A stretch of DNA of 64,000 bases, taken from NCBI GenBank assembly GCA_900542575.1, contig UQOE01000008.1, positions 9,355-73,354 of the forward strand. The letters run 5' to 3'. This DNA comes from an uncultured Oscillospiraceae bacterium. GTDB taxonomy: Bacteria; Bacillota; Clostridia; Oscillospirales; Acutalibacteraceae. Made by a program: the position numbers and the translations under genes. Shown here in pieces: positions 49,953 to 59,116 of the stretch (positions are counted from its first letter, which is position 1; each line of letters opens with the position of its first letter). Below the pieces are notes generated by a model that was given only the letters and a program-made list of their open reading frames with translations, was not told where the DNA came from and ran no database searches.

Positions 49953-51916
49953 GCATGCTTCACACCGACAAGGTCATCGTGGTGGAGGGAAAGTACGACG
50001 CCATCAAACTTGCCAATATTATCGACGGGACCATTCTCCGCACCGACGGATTCGGAATCTTCAAAGACCGGGAAAAACAGCTTCTGCTCCGGCGGCTGGC
50101 GGAACGGCGCGGGCTGCTGGTCCTGACGGACAGTGATTCCGCCGGATTTCTGATCCGCAATTTCATCAAGTCCGCCGTGCCAGCCTCCTGCATTACCAAT
50201 GTGTATATCCCGGATATCTTTGGCAAAGAACGGCGCAAGGACCGCCCTTCCGCCGAGGGAAAGCTCGGGGTAGAGGGCATTCCGGACGAGGTGCTCATCG
50301 ACTGCTTTCGACGGGCAGGCGTCCGGGAGTCCGAAGCGGAATCTTCTTCTGCTCCCCGGCGTGAGATTACGGCGGCCGATTTCTATGAGGCCGGCCTGAG
50401 CGGAAAACCGGGCAGCGCAGAGCGCCGTCAGGCGCTGCAGAAGGCCCTTGGACTACCGGAGCGCATGACGGGAAAGCAGCTGCTCTCCGTCATCAATCTG
50501 TTCGTCGATTATGACAAATTCTGCGAACTGACCGGCGCCTCCGACCATTTCTCCATGGAGCTCCCGAAGCAGGCGGCAAGGGCCATAGAAAAGCTGGAAG
50601 AAGCCGGATTTGAGGCCTATGCCGTCGGCGGCTGCGTCCGCGACACCATTCTCGGCCGCACGCCGAATGACTGGGACATTACAACTTCCGCTCTGCCGGA
50701 ACAGACGGAGGCGGTCTTCGCCGATTGCCGCCTGATTGAGACCGGACTGCAGCACGGGACCGTTACCGTGCTGATGGACGGCATGCCGCTGGAAATAACG
50801 ACCTATCGGGTGGACGGCACCTATGCCGACTTTCGGCATCCGGATGATATCACCTTTACCCGCTCCCTGCAGGAAGATCTCGCCCGCCGGGATTTCACCA
50901 TGAATGCACTGGCATTCAGCCCGTCACGCGGCCTGTCGGACGCCTTCGGCGGACTGGCGGATCTCCGGGCCCGCCGGATTCGCTGTGTCGGCACCCCGAA
51001 AAAGCGTTTTGAAGAGGACGCGCTCCGCATTCTGCGGGCGCTGCGCTTTGCCTCAGTACTCCGCTTCTCTATAGAACCGCAGACCGAGGCGGCTGTTCAT
51101 TCCTCCGCCCGGCTGATTCTGCACGTCTCCGAGGAGCGGATCGAGAAAGAGCTGACTCAGCTGCTCTGCGGTCCCGGGGCTGCAGAGGTGCTGGAACGGT
51201 ACCCGGACGTCTTCTCCGTCTTTCTGCCGGAGCTGGCCGATACCGTCGGATTTCATCAGAAAAATCCGCATCACCTCTACGACGTCTATGGCCATACGGT
51301 CCACGCCATTGCGGCTGCACCTGCCGATTTGGAAGTGCGCCTGTCACTGCTGTTCCACGATATCGGAAAGCCGAAGACGTTTTCGCTGGATGAGGGGGGA
51401 ACCGGCCATTTTTACGGGCATGCAGCAGTCAGCGCCGAAATGGCGGACGCGGCGATGCGGCGCCTTCGGTTCCCGACCAAAATACGGGAGCAGACGGTGC
51501 TGCTGGTTAAGCATCACCACGACCCGCTGTCCGAGGACCCGAGACGCATCCGGAAGATGGTGGGTAAGTTCGGTGCCGCTTTTGCTGAGAAGCTCATCGA
51601 AATTGAGCGGGCCGACGCCATCGGCACCGGAACTGCGAATCCCGCTGAAATTGCAGAGCGGTTTCGCTCGTACCAGGAGGCGCTGGAGCGGGAACTCGCC
51701 CGGAAAAACTGCTTCCAGGTCCGGGACCTCGCCGTCTCCGGCCGGGACCTGATGCAGGCCGGCATTCCGGAAGGACCGGAGATCGGAGCTGTACTGAATC
51801 AGCTTCTGCAGATGGTTCAGGACGAAACCGTAGAAAACACGCGGGAGGCCCTGCTGGCCGCCCTGAAAGGAGTAAAGACCAATGGTAACGGAAGCGGAAA
51901 TTGCACGCATCAATGA
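49949..51916 (+). CDS. Fusion of RNase M5 and CCA tRNA nucleotidyltransferase
   Basis: A single open frame of 655 residues. Residues 1-195 are a full RNase M5 (5S rRNA maturation): Toprim VVEGKYD with Glu13 and DSDSAG with Asp61/Asp63, then YIPDIFGKERRKDRP and the M5 C-terminal region ending near KFCELTGAS. Residues 203-650 are a CCA-adding enzyme with its own complete parts: AYAVGGCVRD, DWDITTSA catalytic aspartates at 241/243, RRDFTMNA at 313-320 and an HD domain (His470/Asp471). No ribosome site precedes Met203, so one polypeptide is expected. Each half is normally a separate protein. Confidence 0.9.
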   Translation: MSMLHTDKVIVVEGKYDAIKLANIIDGTILRTDGFGIFKDREKQLLLRRLAERRGLLVLTDSDSAGFLIRNFIKSAVPASCITNVYIPDIFGKERRKDRPSAEGKLGVEGIPDEVLIDCFRRAGVRESEAESSSAPRREITAADFYEAGLSGKPGSAERRQALQKALGLPERMTGKQLLSVINLFVDYDKFCELTGASDHFSMELPKQAARAIEKLEEAGFEAYAVGGCVRDTILGRTPNDWDITTSALPEQTEAVFADCRLIETGLQHGTVTVLMDGMPLEITTYRVDGTYADFRHPDDITFTRSLQEDLARRDFTMNALAFSPSRGLSDAFGGLADLRARRIRCVGTPKKRFEEDALRILRALRFASVLRFSIEPQTEAAVHSSARLILHVSEERIEKELTQLLCGPGAAEVLERYPDVFSVFLPELADTVGFHQKNPHHLYDVYGHTVHAIAAAPADLEVRLSLLFHDIGKPKTFSLDEGGTGHFYGHAAVSAEMADAAMRRLRFPTKIREQTVLLVKHHHDPLSEDPRRIRKMVGKFGAAFAEKLIEIERADAIGTGTANPAEIAERFRSYQEALERELARKNCFQVRDLAVSGRDLMQAGIPEGPEIGAVLNQLLQMVQDETVENTREALLAALKGVKTNGNGSGNCTHQ

Positions 51917-52139
51917 GCTCTACCATAAATCTCAGACCCCTGAGGGGCTGACGCCGGAGGAAAAGCAGGAACAAATGCACCTGCGCGGCAAATATATTGC
52001 ATCCATCAAGGACAACCTGGCTGCCCAGCTGGAATCCACCACCATTGTCGATGAAAATGGTAAGAAACATCCTGTTCGAAAAAAACCGAAGGTGAAAATT
52101 GTCGGCGGACAGGCGGCGAAGAAAAAGAAAGATGACTAA
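51882..52139 (+). CDS. DUF896 (YnzC-like) small protein
   Basis: An 85-residue protein beginning EAEIARINELYHKSQTPEGLTPEEK, the hallmark of the DUF896/UPF0291 family (Bacillus YnzC), with a helical hairpin and a basic tail. Function is unknown; YnzC is linked to the SOS-responsive region in Bacillus. AAAGGAG lies inside the end of the fusion gene, and the frames overlap by 35 bases. Confidence 0.85.
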   Translation: MVTEAEIARINELYHKSQTPEGLTPEEKQEQMHLRGKYIASIKDNLAAQLESTTIVDENGKKHPVRKKPKVKIVGGQAAKKKKDD

Positions 52140-53103
52140 AATTCCGATTCTCTGCGTCGTCGGCCCCACGGCGAGCGGAAAGACGGCGCTTTCCGTTGCG
52201 CTGGCGGAGCGTTTCTCCGCGGAAATCCTCTCCTTTGATTCCATGCAGCTCTACAAGGGCATGGACATTGCCACGGCGAAGCCGACCCCGGAGGAGATGC
52301 ATGGTATTCCGCATCATATGATTGACTGTGTCCCCGCCGGGGAGACCTACAGCGTCGCGCGATACAAGTCCGACGCCGACCGCATCATCGGTGAGATCCA
52401 TGCCCGCGGCCGCCAGGTGGTTATGGTGGGCGGCACCGGTCTGTATCTTGATACGGTTCTGAAAAACATCACCTTTTTGGAGGATGACGGCCACGAAGAG
52501 ATCCGCCGGGAATTGAAGGCGGAACTGGAGCGGGAGGGACCGGAAGCGATGTACCGGAAACTTCTCGCGGCGGACCCGGAATACGCCGCCAAAACGGCAC
52601 CGGCTAACACCAAGCGGGTCCTGCGCGCCCTTGAAGTTTACAGGGCAACAGGGTACACTATGAGTTATCAAATTGCGCAGTCCCGAAAGCAGCCGGAACT
52701 CTATGCACCGACGATCCTCGGCCTGAATACCCGGGACCGGAATGTGCTCTACGGGCGCATCAACCGGCGGGTTGACCGAATGCTGCAGCAGGGGCTCCTT
52801 ACGGAAGCACGGGAATGGCAGCAGAACGGCGGCGGAGAGACGGCAGCGCAGGCCATCGGCATCAAGGAAATGCTTCCATATTTGAACGGAGAGGCCACAC
52901 TGGAATCCTGCACCGAAAAACTGAAGCAGGCGACCCGGCACTACGCAAAACGCCAGCTCACCTGGTTCCGGCGGAATCCGGCGGTACACTGGCTCTATCT
53001 GGATGATTACAGTTCCGAAGGGGAACTCACGGCAGATGCTGTCCGTACGGCAGAGTTGGCCGGCTTCCCTGACGGCCGAGCAAAGGAACGGGTGGATTCT
53101 TGA
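52132..53103 (+). CDS. miaA: tRNA dimethylallyltransferase MiaA
   Basis: A 323-residue enzyme that puts an isopentenyl group on A37 of UNN-reading tRNAs. The P loop GPTASGKT, the DSMQLYKGMDIATAKP substrate segment and the C-terminal Q-x-KRQLTWFR motif are all there. The start at 52132 lies eight bases inside DUF896; a longer open frame is rejected. The normal partner hfq is not adjacent. Confidence 0.95.
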   Translation: MTKIPILCVVGPTASGKTALSVALAERFSAEILSFDSMQLYKGMDIATAKPTPEEMHGIPHHMIDCVPAGETYSVARYKSDADRIIGEIHARGRQVVMVGGTGLYLDTVLKNITFLEDDGHEEIRRELKAELEREGPEAMYRKLLAADPEYAAKTAPANTKRVLRALEVYRATGYTMSYQIAQSRKQPELYAPTILGLNTRDRNVLYGRINRRVDRMLQQGLLTEAREWQQNGGGETAAQAIGIKEMLPYLNGEATLESCTEKLKQATRHYAKRQLTWFRRNPAVHWLYLDDYSSEGELTADAVRTAELAGFPDGRAKERVDS

Positions 53104-54323
53104 ACGAGAAACAGAGAGAAAATCTGAAGCGGGGTGTCCTCATCGCCCTCTCGGTCCTGATGCTGGTCTATCTCGTCTATCAGGTCTATATGATCTCACA
53201 CGACTCCGTAAAAACCGAGACAGTCCAGTCGGTCACCGTCAACGATTCGGTCAAGACGGACGTCTTTGTCGTGCGCAGTGAATACTATGTGACCGACAAG
53301 GGAGACAGCAGCACGACCATTCCGCTGGTCAGCGACGGCAACCGCGTCAGCAAGGGCGGCGGCGTTGTCGCGGTCTTCTCCGACCCCAAAGACGCCTCCA
53401 ACTACGCCAGGACAACCCGGCTCAGTGAAGAGCTGAAACGGTACAACCGTCTGAACAGCCAGAACGGAAGCTATGCGGTCAATGTACAGACCATGAACAG
53501 CGCTATTTCCGACGACGTCATCGACCTCGCCGAAGACGTCGATTCCGGCGATATGGACCAGGTCCAGGACGACATCTACAATGTCCGGGACACCATTATC
53601 ACGAAGCAGATAGCTACTGGAGAATCCATTGACCTGAATTCGAAGCTCACAATGCTGAACCAGGAATACAGCGCTCTTATGCAGAAGAGTTCCAGGCACA
53701 GCACCATCAATGCCATGTCATCCGGCTATTACATTGACGGATACGACGGGTATGAGAAGACGGTCAATTACAGCAAAGTGAAAGACTTGACCGTCAAACA
53801 GGTGAAGAAGATTCTCAAAGCCAAGCCGGTCTATCCGACGGGCAAGACCATCGGCAAGGTATGCAGCGACTTTGACTGGTACATGATCTGCGTTATTCCG
53901 AGCAACCGTGCCGGCGTGCTGGCAGAGGGAGATGAGGTCACGGTCAACATGCCCACTTCCTCGGTCTCCTCCGTTCCTGCCAAAGTGGCGGCAATGAATA
54001 CCAGCGGGAACAAGACCGCGGTCATTCTCTCCAGCAACTGGATGAATTCCTCCATTGCCGCACTGCGCAAAGAGAGTGCCGAACTGGTAATGCACTCCTA
54101 TACAGGCCTGAAGGTCAATGTAGACGCCGTAGATGTCAATGATAAGGGCGAGAAGGGCGTCTATATTAAGAGCGGAAACATGGCCAGATTCCGAAAGCTG
54201 GACATCATCTACTCCACGGACAAATATGTCATCAGCCGGGAACACGAGACCGGCAACTACGTCTCGCTCTATGACAATGTTATTATCGGAGGGAATGGTC
54301 TTTATGACGGAAAAATCATATAG
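53100..54323 (+). CDS. HlyD-like membrane protein of the sepF region
   Basis: A 407-residue protein with one N-terminal membrane helix (about 12-33, VLIALSVLMLVYLVYQVYM), then mostly extracellular sequence with a lipoyl/HlyD-like half motif (VTVNDSVKTDVFVVRSE, VSKGGGVVAVF) and a helical hairpin. It starts with TTG overlapping the miaA stop. HlyD family proteins are adaptors of export pumps, but no transporter is adjacent. Its position before yggS-sepF points to a role near the division site; that is an inference. Confidence 0.7.
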   Translation: MNEKQRENLKRGVLIALSVLMLVYLVYQVYMISHDSVKTETVQSVTVNDSVKTDVFVVRSEYYVTDKGDSSTTIPLVSDGNRVSKGGGVVAVFSDPKDASNYARTTRLSEELKRYNRLNSQNGSYAVNVQTMNSAISDDVIDLAEDVDSGDMDQVQDDIYNVRDTIITKQIATGESIDLNSKLTMLNQEYSALMQKSSRHSTINAMSSGYYIDGYDGYEKTVNYSKVKDLTVKQVKKILKAKPVYPTGKTIGKVCSDFDWYMICVIPSNRAGVLAEGDEVTVNMPTSSVSSVPAKVAAMNTSGNKTAVILSSNWMNSSIAALRKESAELVMHSYTGLKVNVDAVDVNDKGEKGVYIKSGNMARFRKLDIIYSTDKYVISREHETGNYVSLYDNVIIGGNGLYDGKII

Positions 54324-55062
54324 CACACAGGAAGAACTCAACGCCTACCGCGCAGAGCGGTGCCGGACCATCGACGAGAACCTGAAGTGTATTCGGGAAA
54401 AGATGGCCGATGCCGCGGTTAAGAGCGGCCGTAATCCGGAGGACGTCCGGCTTATGGCGGTAACCAAGACGGTAGACGTCTATTTCATCAACTACGCCAT
54501 TGACCACTGCGGAATCGACCTTATCGGGGAGAACAAAGTGCAGGAAATGCTCCGCAAGAAGCCGGATATGCATATGGACCATGTAGAGCCGCATCTCATT
54601 GGGCATCTGCAGACCAACAAGTGCAAACAGATTGTGGGCGAAGTCGACATGATTGAATCCGTCGACAGCCTAAAAGTTGCGAAGGAAATCTCCAAGCAGT
54701 CAGTCCGGAAAGATGTCTGCACCGACTTCCTTATTGAGGTCAACGTCGGAGAGGAGGAGTCCAAGACCGGTATGCCGTTTGCAGAGGTCACTGATACGCT
54801 CGCAGAAATTGAGACCCTTCCGGGCATGCGTTTCCGCGGCCTGATGGCCATCCCGCCGATCTGTGAGGATGAGACCGTTCTGCGGGGCTATTTTTCGAAA
54901 ATGAATCAACTCTTTATTGACATAAAGTCCCAGAAAAAGGATAATAGTAATATAAATGTGCTCTCAATGGGCATGTCTGCCGATTATGTCCCGGCTATTC
55001 TGGAAGGCGCAACAGAAGTACGCGTCGGTACGTCCATTTTCGGCGGGCGCATCTATGACTGA
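54304..55062 (+). CDS. PLP homeostasis protein, YggS family
   Basis: A 252-residue pyridoxal-phosphate protein. The lysine in AVTKTVDVYFINYAID binds PLP; LIGENKVQEM, HLIGHLQTNK, VNVGEEESKTGM, and SMGMSADYVPAI are characteristic. It buffers free PLP and affects amino-acid pools. GGAGGG sets ATG 54304 as start, not 54295. It sits before sepF, as ylmE does in Bacillus. Confidence 0.94.
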   Translation: MTEKSYSTQEELNAYRAERCRTIDENLKCIREKMADAAVKSGRNPEDVRLMAVTKTVDVYFINYAIDHCGIDLIGENKVQEMLRKKPDMHMDHVEPHLIGHLQTNKCKQIVGEVDMIESVDSLKVAKEISKQSVRKDVCTDFLIEVNVGEEESKTGMPFAEVTDTLAEIETLPGMRFRGLMAIPPICEDETVLRGYFSKMNQLFIDIKSQKKDNSNINVLSMGMSADYVPAILEGATEVRVGTSIFGGRIYD

Positions 55063-55129
55063 ATTCCAGCAAATTTCTATTTGCTCTCTATATTAACGCG
55101 CACTTTGCTTTTGGAGGAAATCGAATAAC

Positions 55130-55618
55130 ATGGCTAGTTTTATGGATAAACTCAGAAATATCACGGGGTTTGAACCGGAAGACCCGGACGATCTCGAGGA
55201 TTTTGAGGACGATTTTGACGATGAGGAAGAGGCCGAAGAGGCTTATGCCTCTGCACGGGCTCCGCAGCCTAAGCCGACTTCGCGGCTGGGCAGCCGACAC
55301 GGCGGCAATGTAGTCGACATTCCGACAAAGGCAACGCTCCAGGTCGTCCTGGCCAAGCCGGAACGGTTTGACGACGCCAGTGCCATCGCAGACCATCTGA
55401 ATGAAAAACGCACGGTTGTACTGAACCTGGAGTCCTGCAATCGGGACGTCGCACGCCGTCTCATCGACTTCCTCAGCGGTGTCGCCTATGCCAACGCGGG
55501 GCAGCTGAAACGCGTGGCCAACAGCACGTTTATCATCACGCCCTACAATGTGAGTGTGACCGGCGACCTGCTTGACGAACTGGAAAACAACGGCATGTTC
55601 TTCCAGCAGGAGAAATAA
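55130..55618 (+). CDS. sepF: Cell division protein SepF
   Basis: A 162-residue protein starting MASFMDKLRNITGF, an amphipathic membrane-binding end, followed by an acidic linker and the DUF552 core (TLQVVLAKPERFDDAS, VLNLESCNRDVARRLIDFLSG, GQLKRVANSTFIITP). SepF polymerises and anchors FtsZ. The ribosome site GGAGG is 13 bases from the ATG, longer than usual. Confidence 0.94.
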   Translation: MASFMDKLRNITGFEPEDPDDLEDFEDDFDDEEEAEEAYASARAPQPKPTSRLGSRHGGNVVDIPTKATLQVVLAKPERFDDASAIADHLNEKRTVVLNLESCNRDVARRLIDFLSGVAYANAGQLKRVANSTFIITPYNVSVTGDLLDELENNGMFFQQEK

Positions 55619-55630
55619 CAATAACTTCGC

Positions 55631-55663
55631 AAGGGCACACCGAATGCTGGCGTGCCCTTTTTT
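55631..55663 (+). terminator. Intrinsic terminator after sepF
   Basis: AAGGGCAC (55631-55638) and GTGCCCTT (55652-55659), with six T overall. Confidence 0.88.
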
Positions 55664-55700
55664 GCGGTATCCATTCTGAAAAATCAACAGGAGAATTAAT

Positions 55701-56822
55701 ATGCTCACACCCAGACAGCTGAAAAGTTACAGTTTTACTTCCGCCGGGCGGAATTCGTACCGTGCATCCGAGGTCGACGCCTATATGGAGGAAATCTCCC
55801 GCTCCTATGAGCAGATGTTCCATGAAAATGCGGAAATGGTCAAAAAGCTGAATCTTCTGGCTGATAAACTCGCGGAATTCCGCGCCGACGAGAACAATAT
55901 CCGCAACGCGCTCCTCGAGGCGCAGCGAATGAAAAATCAGATTATTGACAAGGCGGAGGAAGAGGCGAGAGACCAGCTGGCGGCCACCAAAGATAAAATC
56001 GAGGAGACCCGCGCCAGCATCGACGCCAAGACGTCCGAAATTTTGGACCGCGCCCAGGAAGAGGCCGACAAAATCATTGCAGATGCCAAATTTGCTGCAG
56101 AGGAGACCAACCGGAGCGCGCAGGCCGAGGCGGAGAAAAAGGTCCGCGGCGCGCAGAAGGTTGCCGACGATATGCTGACGGCGGCCCAGGAGGAATACGA
56201 CAAGACGGTCGGAAGCGTTGCCAGGCAGGCAGAACTGGAAAAACAATATCTGGAGGAGCTGCAGAAGCAGTCGGAGCAGCTTCGCCGGAAGCTTATCAAT
56301 ACCTATTCCATGGAAATTGAACTTCTGAATGCCGGCAGTGACGACGATGCCCGCAGAGAAGTTCTGAAGAAGTATGAGAACGAGGCCGTTGTCACCCGTC
56401 CGGAAATTGACTCTATTTACACGGACCCCGACCTCGCATCCAACATCAATTTCAGCTCTTATGTTGAGGCGGACGAACAGGAAGAGACCGAGACGGACAC
56501 TGCGTCCAAAGCCGAAGAGGCGGCGGCCAGCCTGGACGAGACCAAAAAGCAGGCCGCAGCAGTGGTGGAACAGCAGACCGAGCAGCTCTCCGAGGACATG
56601 GACAACCTCATGAAAAAGGCCGAAGAGGTCGCCGGCACAACCCTTGACGACATGTCCAAACCAGACGGGGACGACGAGGACGATGAAGAAGGCCTCGGCA
56701 ACATTGACGAGTACCTCACCGGCAGCGAAGACGCGGAGGACGATACGGACGAGTCTGCATCCGAGGATACGCCGACAGAGACGTATCACTACTTTGACAG
56801 CGACGAGCGGGAAGAGGACTGA
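55701..56822 (+). CDS. divIVA: DivIVA-domain protein
   Basis: A 373-residue protein. The N-terminal DivIVA domain (YSFTSAGRNSYRASEVDAYMEEI) binds curved membrane; a long coiled coil follows to about 230. The last 120 residues are acidic (EEDD-type stretches) and likely disordered; standard DivIVA is shorter, about 160-200. It recruits proteins to the septum or poles. Its place after sepF is conserved. Confidence 0.9.
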   Translation: MLTPRQLKSYSFTSAGRNSYRASEVDAYMEEISRSYEQMFHENAEMVKKLNLLADKLAEFRADENNIRNALLEAQRMKNQIIDKAEEEARDQLAATKDKIEETRASIDAKTSEILDRAQEEADKIIADAKFAAEETNRSAQAEAEKKVRGAQKVADDMLTAAQEEYDKTVGSVARQAELEKQYLEELQKQSEQLRRKLINTYSMEIELLNAGSDDDARREVLKKYENEAVVTRPEIDSIYTDPDLASNINFSSYVEADEQEETETDTASKAEEAAASLDETKKQAAAVVEQQTEQLSEDMDNLMKKAEEVAGTTLDDMSKPDGDDEDDEEGLGNIDEYLTGSEDAEDDTDESASEDTPTETYHYFDSDEREED

Positions 56823-56826
56823 CTGC

Positions 56827-57306
56827 ATGGCCGCTATCCTTTCCGCCGTTTTGGTACTGGCTCTGGTCGGAGTGGATCAATGGACAAAATATTGGGCGCT
56901 GCATGCACTGACGTCGGGGAGAACGGTCACCGTTCTTCCCCATGTGCTGCAGTTTCGCTATCTGGAGAACACCGGCATGGCGTTCAGCATGTTCTCCAAC
57001 CGAACCTGGGCACTATCCGGTTTGACGATGGTCATTCTGGTAGTGCTCATTGTGCTTTTGTGCAGGGGTACGTTTTCTACACGCGGAATGCGTATCGGTG
57101 CGCTTCTCATCCTCTCCGGAGGGTTCGGCAATCTGATCGACCGGGTTTTCCGCCATTATGTGGTCGACTTTATTGAATTTACATTTACGAATTTTGCGGT
57201 CTTTAATTTTGCAGATTGTTGTGTTACCATAGGGGCTGTCATTTTGGTAATTGCCATTTTTGTCGATTTTGCACATCCGTCCGAAAAGAGGACACAGGAG
57301 CGGTAA
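56827..57306 (+). CDS. lspA: Lipoprotein signal peptidase
   Basis: A 159-residue membrane enzyme with four helices. The catalytic aspartates are in GNLIDRVF and FNFADCC; DQWTKYWAL and NTGMAFS are family motifs. It cuts prolipoproteins after lipidation. It starts at 56827, five bases after divIVA. A longer frame from 56644 within divIVA is rejected. Confidence 0.95.
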   Translation: MAAILSAVLVLALVGVDQWTKYWALHALTSGRTVTVLPHVLQFRYLENTGMAFSMFSNRTWALSGLTMVILVVLIVLLCRGTFSTRGMRIGALLILSGGFGNLIDRVFRHYVVDFIEFTFTNFAVFNFADCCVTIGAVILVIAIFVDFAHPSEKRTQER

Positions 57307-57307
57307 C

Positions 57308-58237
57308 ATGGAGGAGACCATCTACGAATATATAGTTCCGAGTGCCTGCGACGGCAGTCGGGCTGACGTCGTCTCCGCTGCCCTCTGCGAGCCGCTCACC
57401 CGTTCCGCTGCACAGAAGCTGCTGGAGGACGGACAGATTACCTGTGATGGAGTTCCGGTCTCCAAGAAGCAGAAGCTTCGGGAAGGAGACCATCTGCGCA
57501 TTGTTGTGCCGGCTCCCAGAAAACTGGAGGCGAGACCGCAGAACATTCCGCTGGACGTCGTCTATGAGGACGAGGATCTGCTGGTGGTTAACAAGCCCAA
57601 AGGCATGGTGGTACATCCGGCTCCGGGCAATCCGGACGGAACACTGGTCAATGCGCTGCTGTTCCACTGCGGGGACTCCCTTTCCGGCATCAACGGCGTC
57701 ATACGTCCGGGCATTGTGCACCGTATAGACAAGGACACCAGTGGGCTTCTGGTGGTCGCCAAAAATGACTATTCCCATGTCCGTCTTGCGGAGCAGATCA
57801 AAGAACATTCCTTTACGAGGGAATACCGTGCCGTTGTCCATGGAAATATCAGACAGGACAGCGGAACCGTCGATGCCCCCATCGGCCGCTCACCGAAAGA
57901 CCGGAAGAAAATGGCAGTGACAGACCGGCATTCACGAAATGCCGTTACCCATTTTTTCGTCCTGGAACGGTATGGCAGCTTCACCTATCTTCGCTGCCGA
58001 CTGGAGACGGGGCGCACGCACCAAATCCGTGTACACATGGCCTATATCGGTCATCCTCTTGCGGGAGACCGGGTCTACGGGCCGTCCAATACACCGAAAA
58101 ATCTGAACGGCCAGTGTCTGCACGCCGGCCTTATTGGATTTATCCATCCCCGCACCGGGGAATATATGGAGTTCCGTTCGGAGCTCCCGCCGTATTTCCA
58201 ATCCTTTCTGCGCGGCCTGGAACCGCTGCGCCGATGA
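57308..58237 (+). CDS. rluD: Pseudouridine synthase, RluA family (RluD-like)
   Basis: A 309-residue enzyme. An N-terminal S4 domain (SRADVVSAAL, KLLEDGQITCDG) precedes the RluA catalytic part with HRIDKDTSGLLVVAKN and the ETGRTHQIRVHM motif. The likely targets are 23S rRNA helix 69 uridines (1911, 1915, 1917). The ATG at 57308 has AGGAG. lspA-rluD adjacency is typical of Firmicutes. Confidence 0.93.
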   Translation: MEETIYEYIVPSACDGSRADVVSAALCEPLTRSAAQKLLEDGQITCDGVPVSKKQKLREGDHLRIVVPAPRKLEARPQNIPLDVVYEDEDLLVVNKPKGMVVHPAPGNPDGTLVNALLFHCGDSLSGINGVIRPGIVHRIDKDTSGLLVVAKNDYSHVRLAEQIKEHSFTREYRAVVHGNIRQDSGTVDAPIGRSPKDRKKMAVTDRHSRNAVTHFFVLERYGSFTYLRCRLETGRTHQIRVHMAYIGHPLAGDRVYGPSNTPKNLNGQCLHAGLIGFIHPRTGEYMEFRSELPPYFQSFLRGLEPLRR

Positions 58238-58255
58238 ACCATTTGGAGGGTCAAA

Positions 58256-59104
58256 ATGGACGAAAAGCAGAAGCTGGAGCTGAAAAAAGAAGCTCTGAAA
58301 ATTCGTATGGCGGTTATTGAGGGAACCTATAACGCCAAATCCGGTCATCCGGGCGGCTCCCTCTCCATCGCGGACATCATGGCATATCTCTATTTTCACG
58401 AGATGAAAGTAGATCCGCAGAACCCCGACTGGGAAGACCGCGACCGACTGGTTCTTTCCAAAGGTCACACCGCACCGGCGCTCTATGGTGCGCTTGCGTT
58501 GCGCGGCTTTTTCCCTCTGGATGAAATTCCGACGCTCCGCAAACCGGACTCCCGCCTGCAGGGCCATCCCAGCATGCGCATGACACCCGGCGTCGACATG
58601 AGCACCGGATCGCTCGGACAGGGTATATCGGCAGCTGTCGGTATGGCTCTTGGGGCCAAACTCAAAGAGAAAGACTACCATGTCTATACCATCCTCGGCG
58701 ACGGTGAAATTGAAGAGGGAGAGGTCTGGGAGGCCGCCATGTTTGCCTCTGCTAAGAAACTGGACAATCTGGTTGCCGTAGTCGACAACAACAACCTCCA
58801 GATTGACGGCACACTGGAAGAGGTCAACTCTCCTTATCCCATCGATGAAAAATTTTCCGCCTTCGGCTGGTATGTCATCAAGATCAACGGCCATAATTTT
58901 GACCAGATTGACCGTGCCTTCCAGGAGACGCGCCGCTGCAAGGGTAAACCCACGGTCATCATCGCCAAGACCGTAAAGGGTAAGGGCGTCTCCTACATGG
59001 AATATGCTGTCGAGTGGCACGGCAAGGCACCGAAAGAAGAAGAGTATCTGGAAGCTATGTCCGAGCTCCGCGAAGAGCTCGCCGAGCTGGAAGAAGAAGC
59101 ATAA
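58256..59104 (+). CDS. Transketolase, N-terminal subunit
   Basis: A 282-residue half-transketolase. It holds the TPP diphosphate site: SGHPGGSLSIADIMAYLY, GDGEIEEGEVWEAAMFA and VAVVDNNNLQIDG. With the next gene it forms an active enzyme of the non-oxidative pentose phosphate pathway. The two-gene form is common in Clostridia and archaea. GGAGGG precedes the ATG. Confidence 0.94.
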   Translation: MDEKQKLELKKEALKIRMAVIEGTYNAKSGHPGGSLSIADIMAYLYFHEMKVDPQNPDWEDRDRLVLSKGHTAPALYGALALRGFFPLDEIPTLRKPDSRLQGHPSMRMTPGVDMSTGSLGQGISAAVGMALGAKLKEKDYHVYTILGDGEIEEGEVWEAAMFASAKKLDNLVAVVDNNNLQIDGTLEEVNSPYPIDEKFSAFGWYVIKINGHNFDQIDRAFQETRRCKGKPTVIIAKTVKGKGVSYMEYAVEWHGKAPKEEEYLEAMSELREELAELEEEA

Positions 59105-59116
59105 GGAGGCAGTCCC

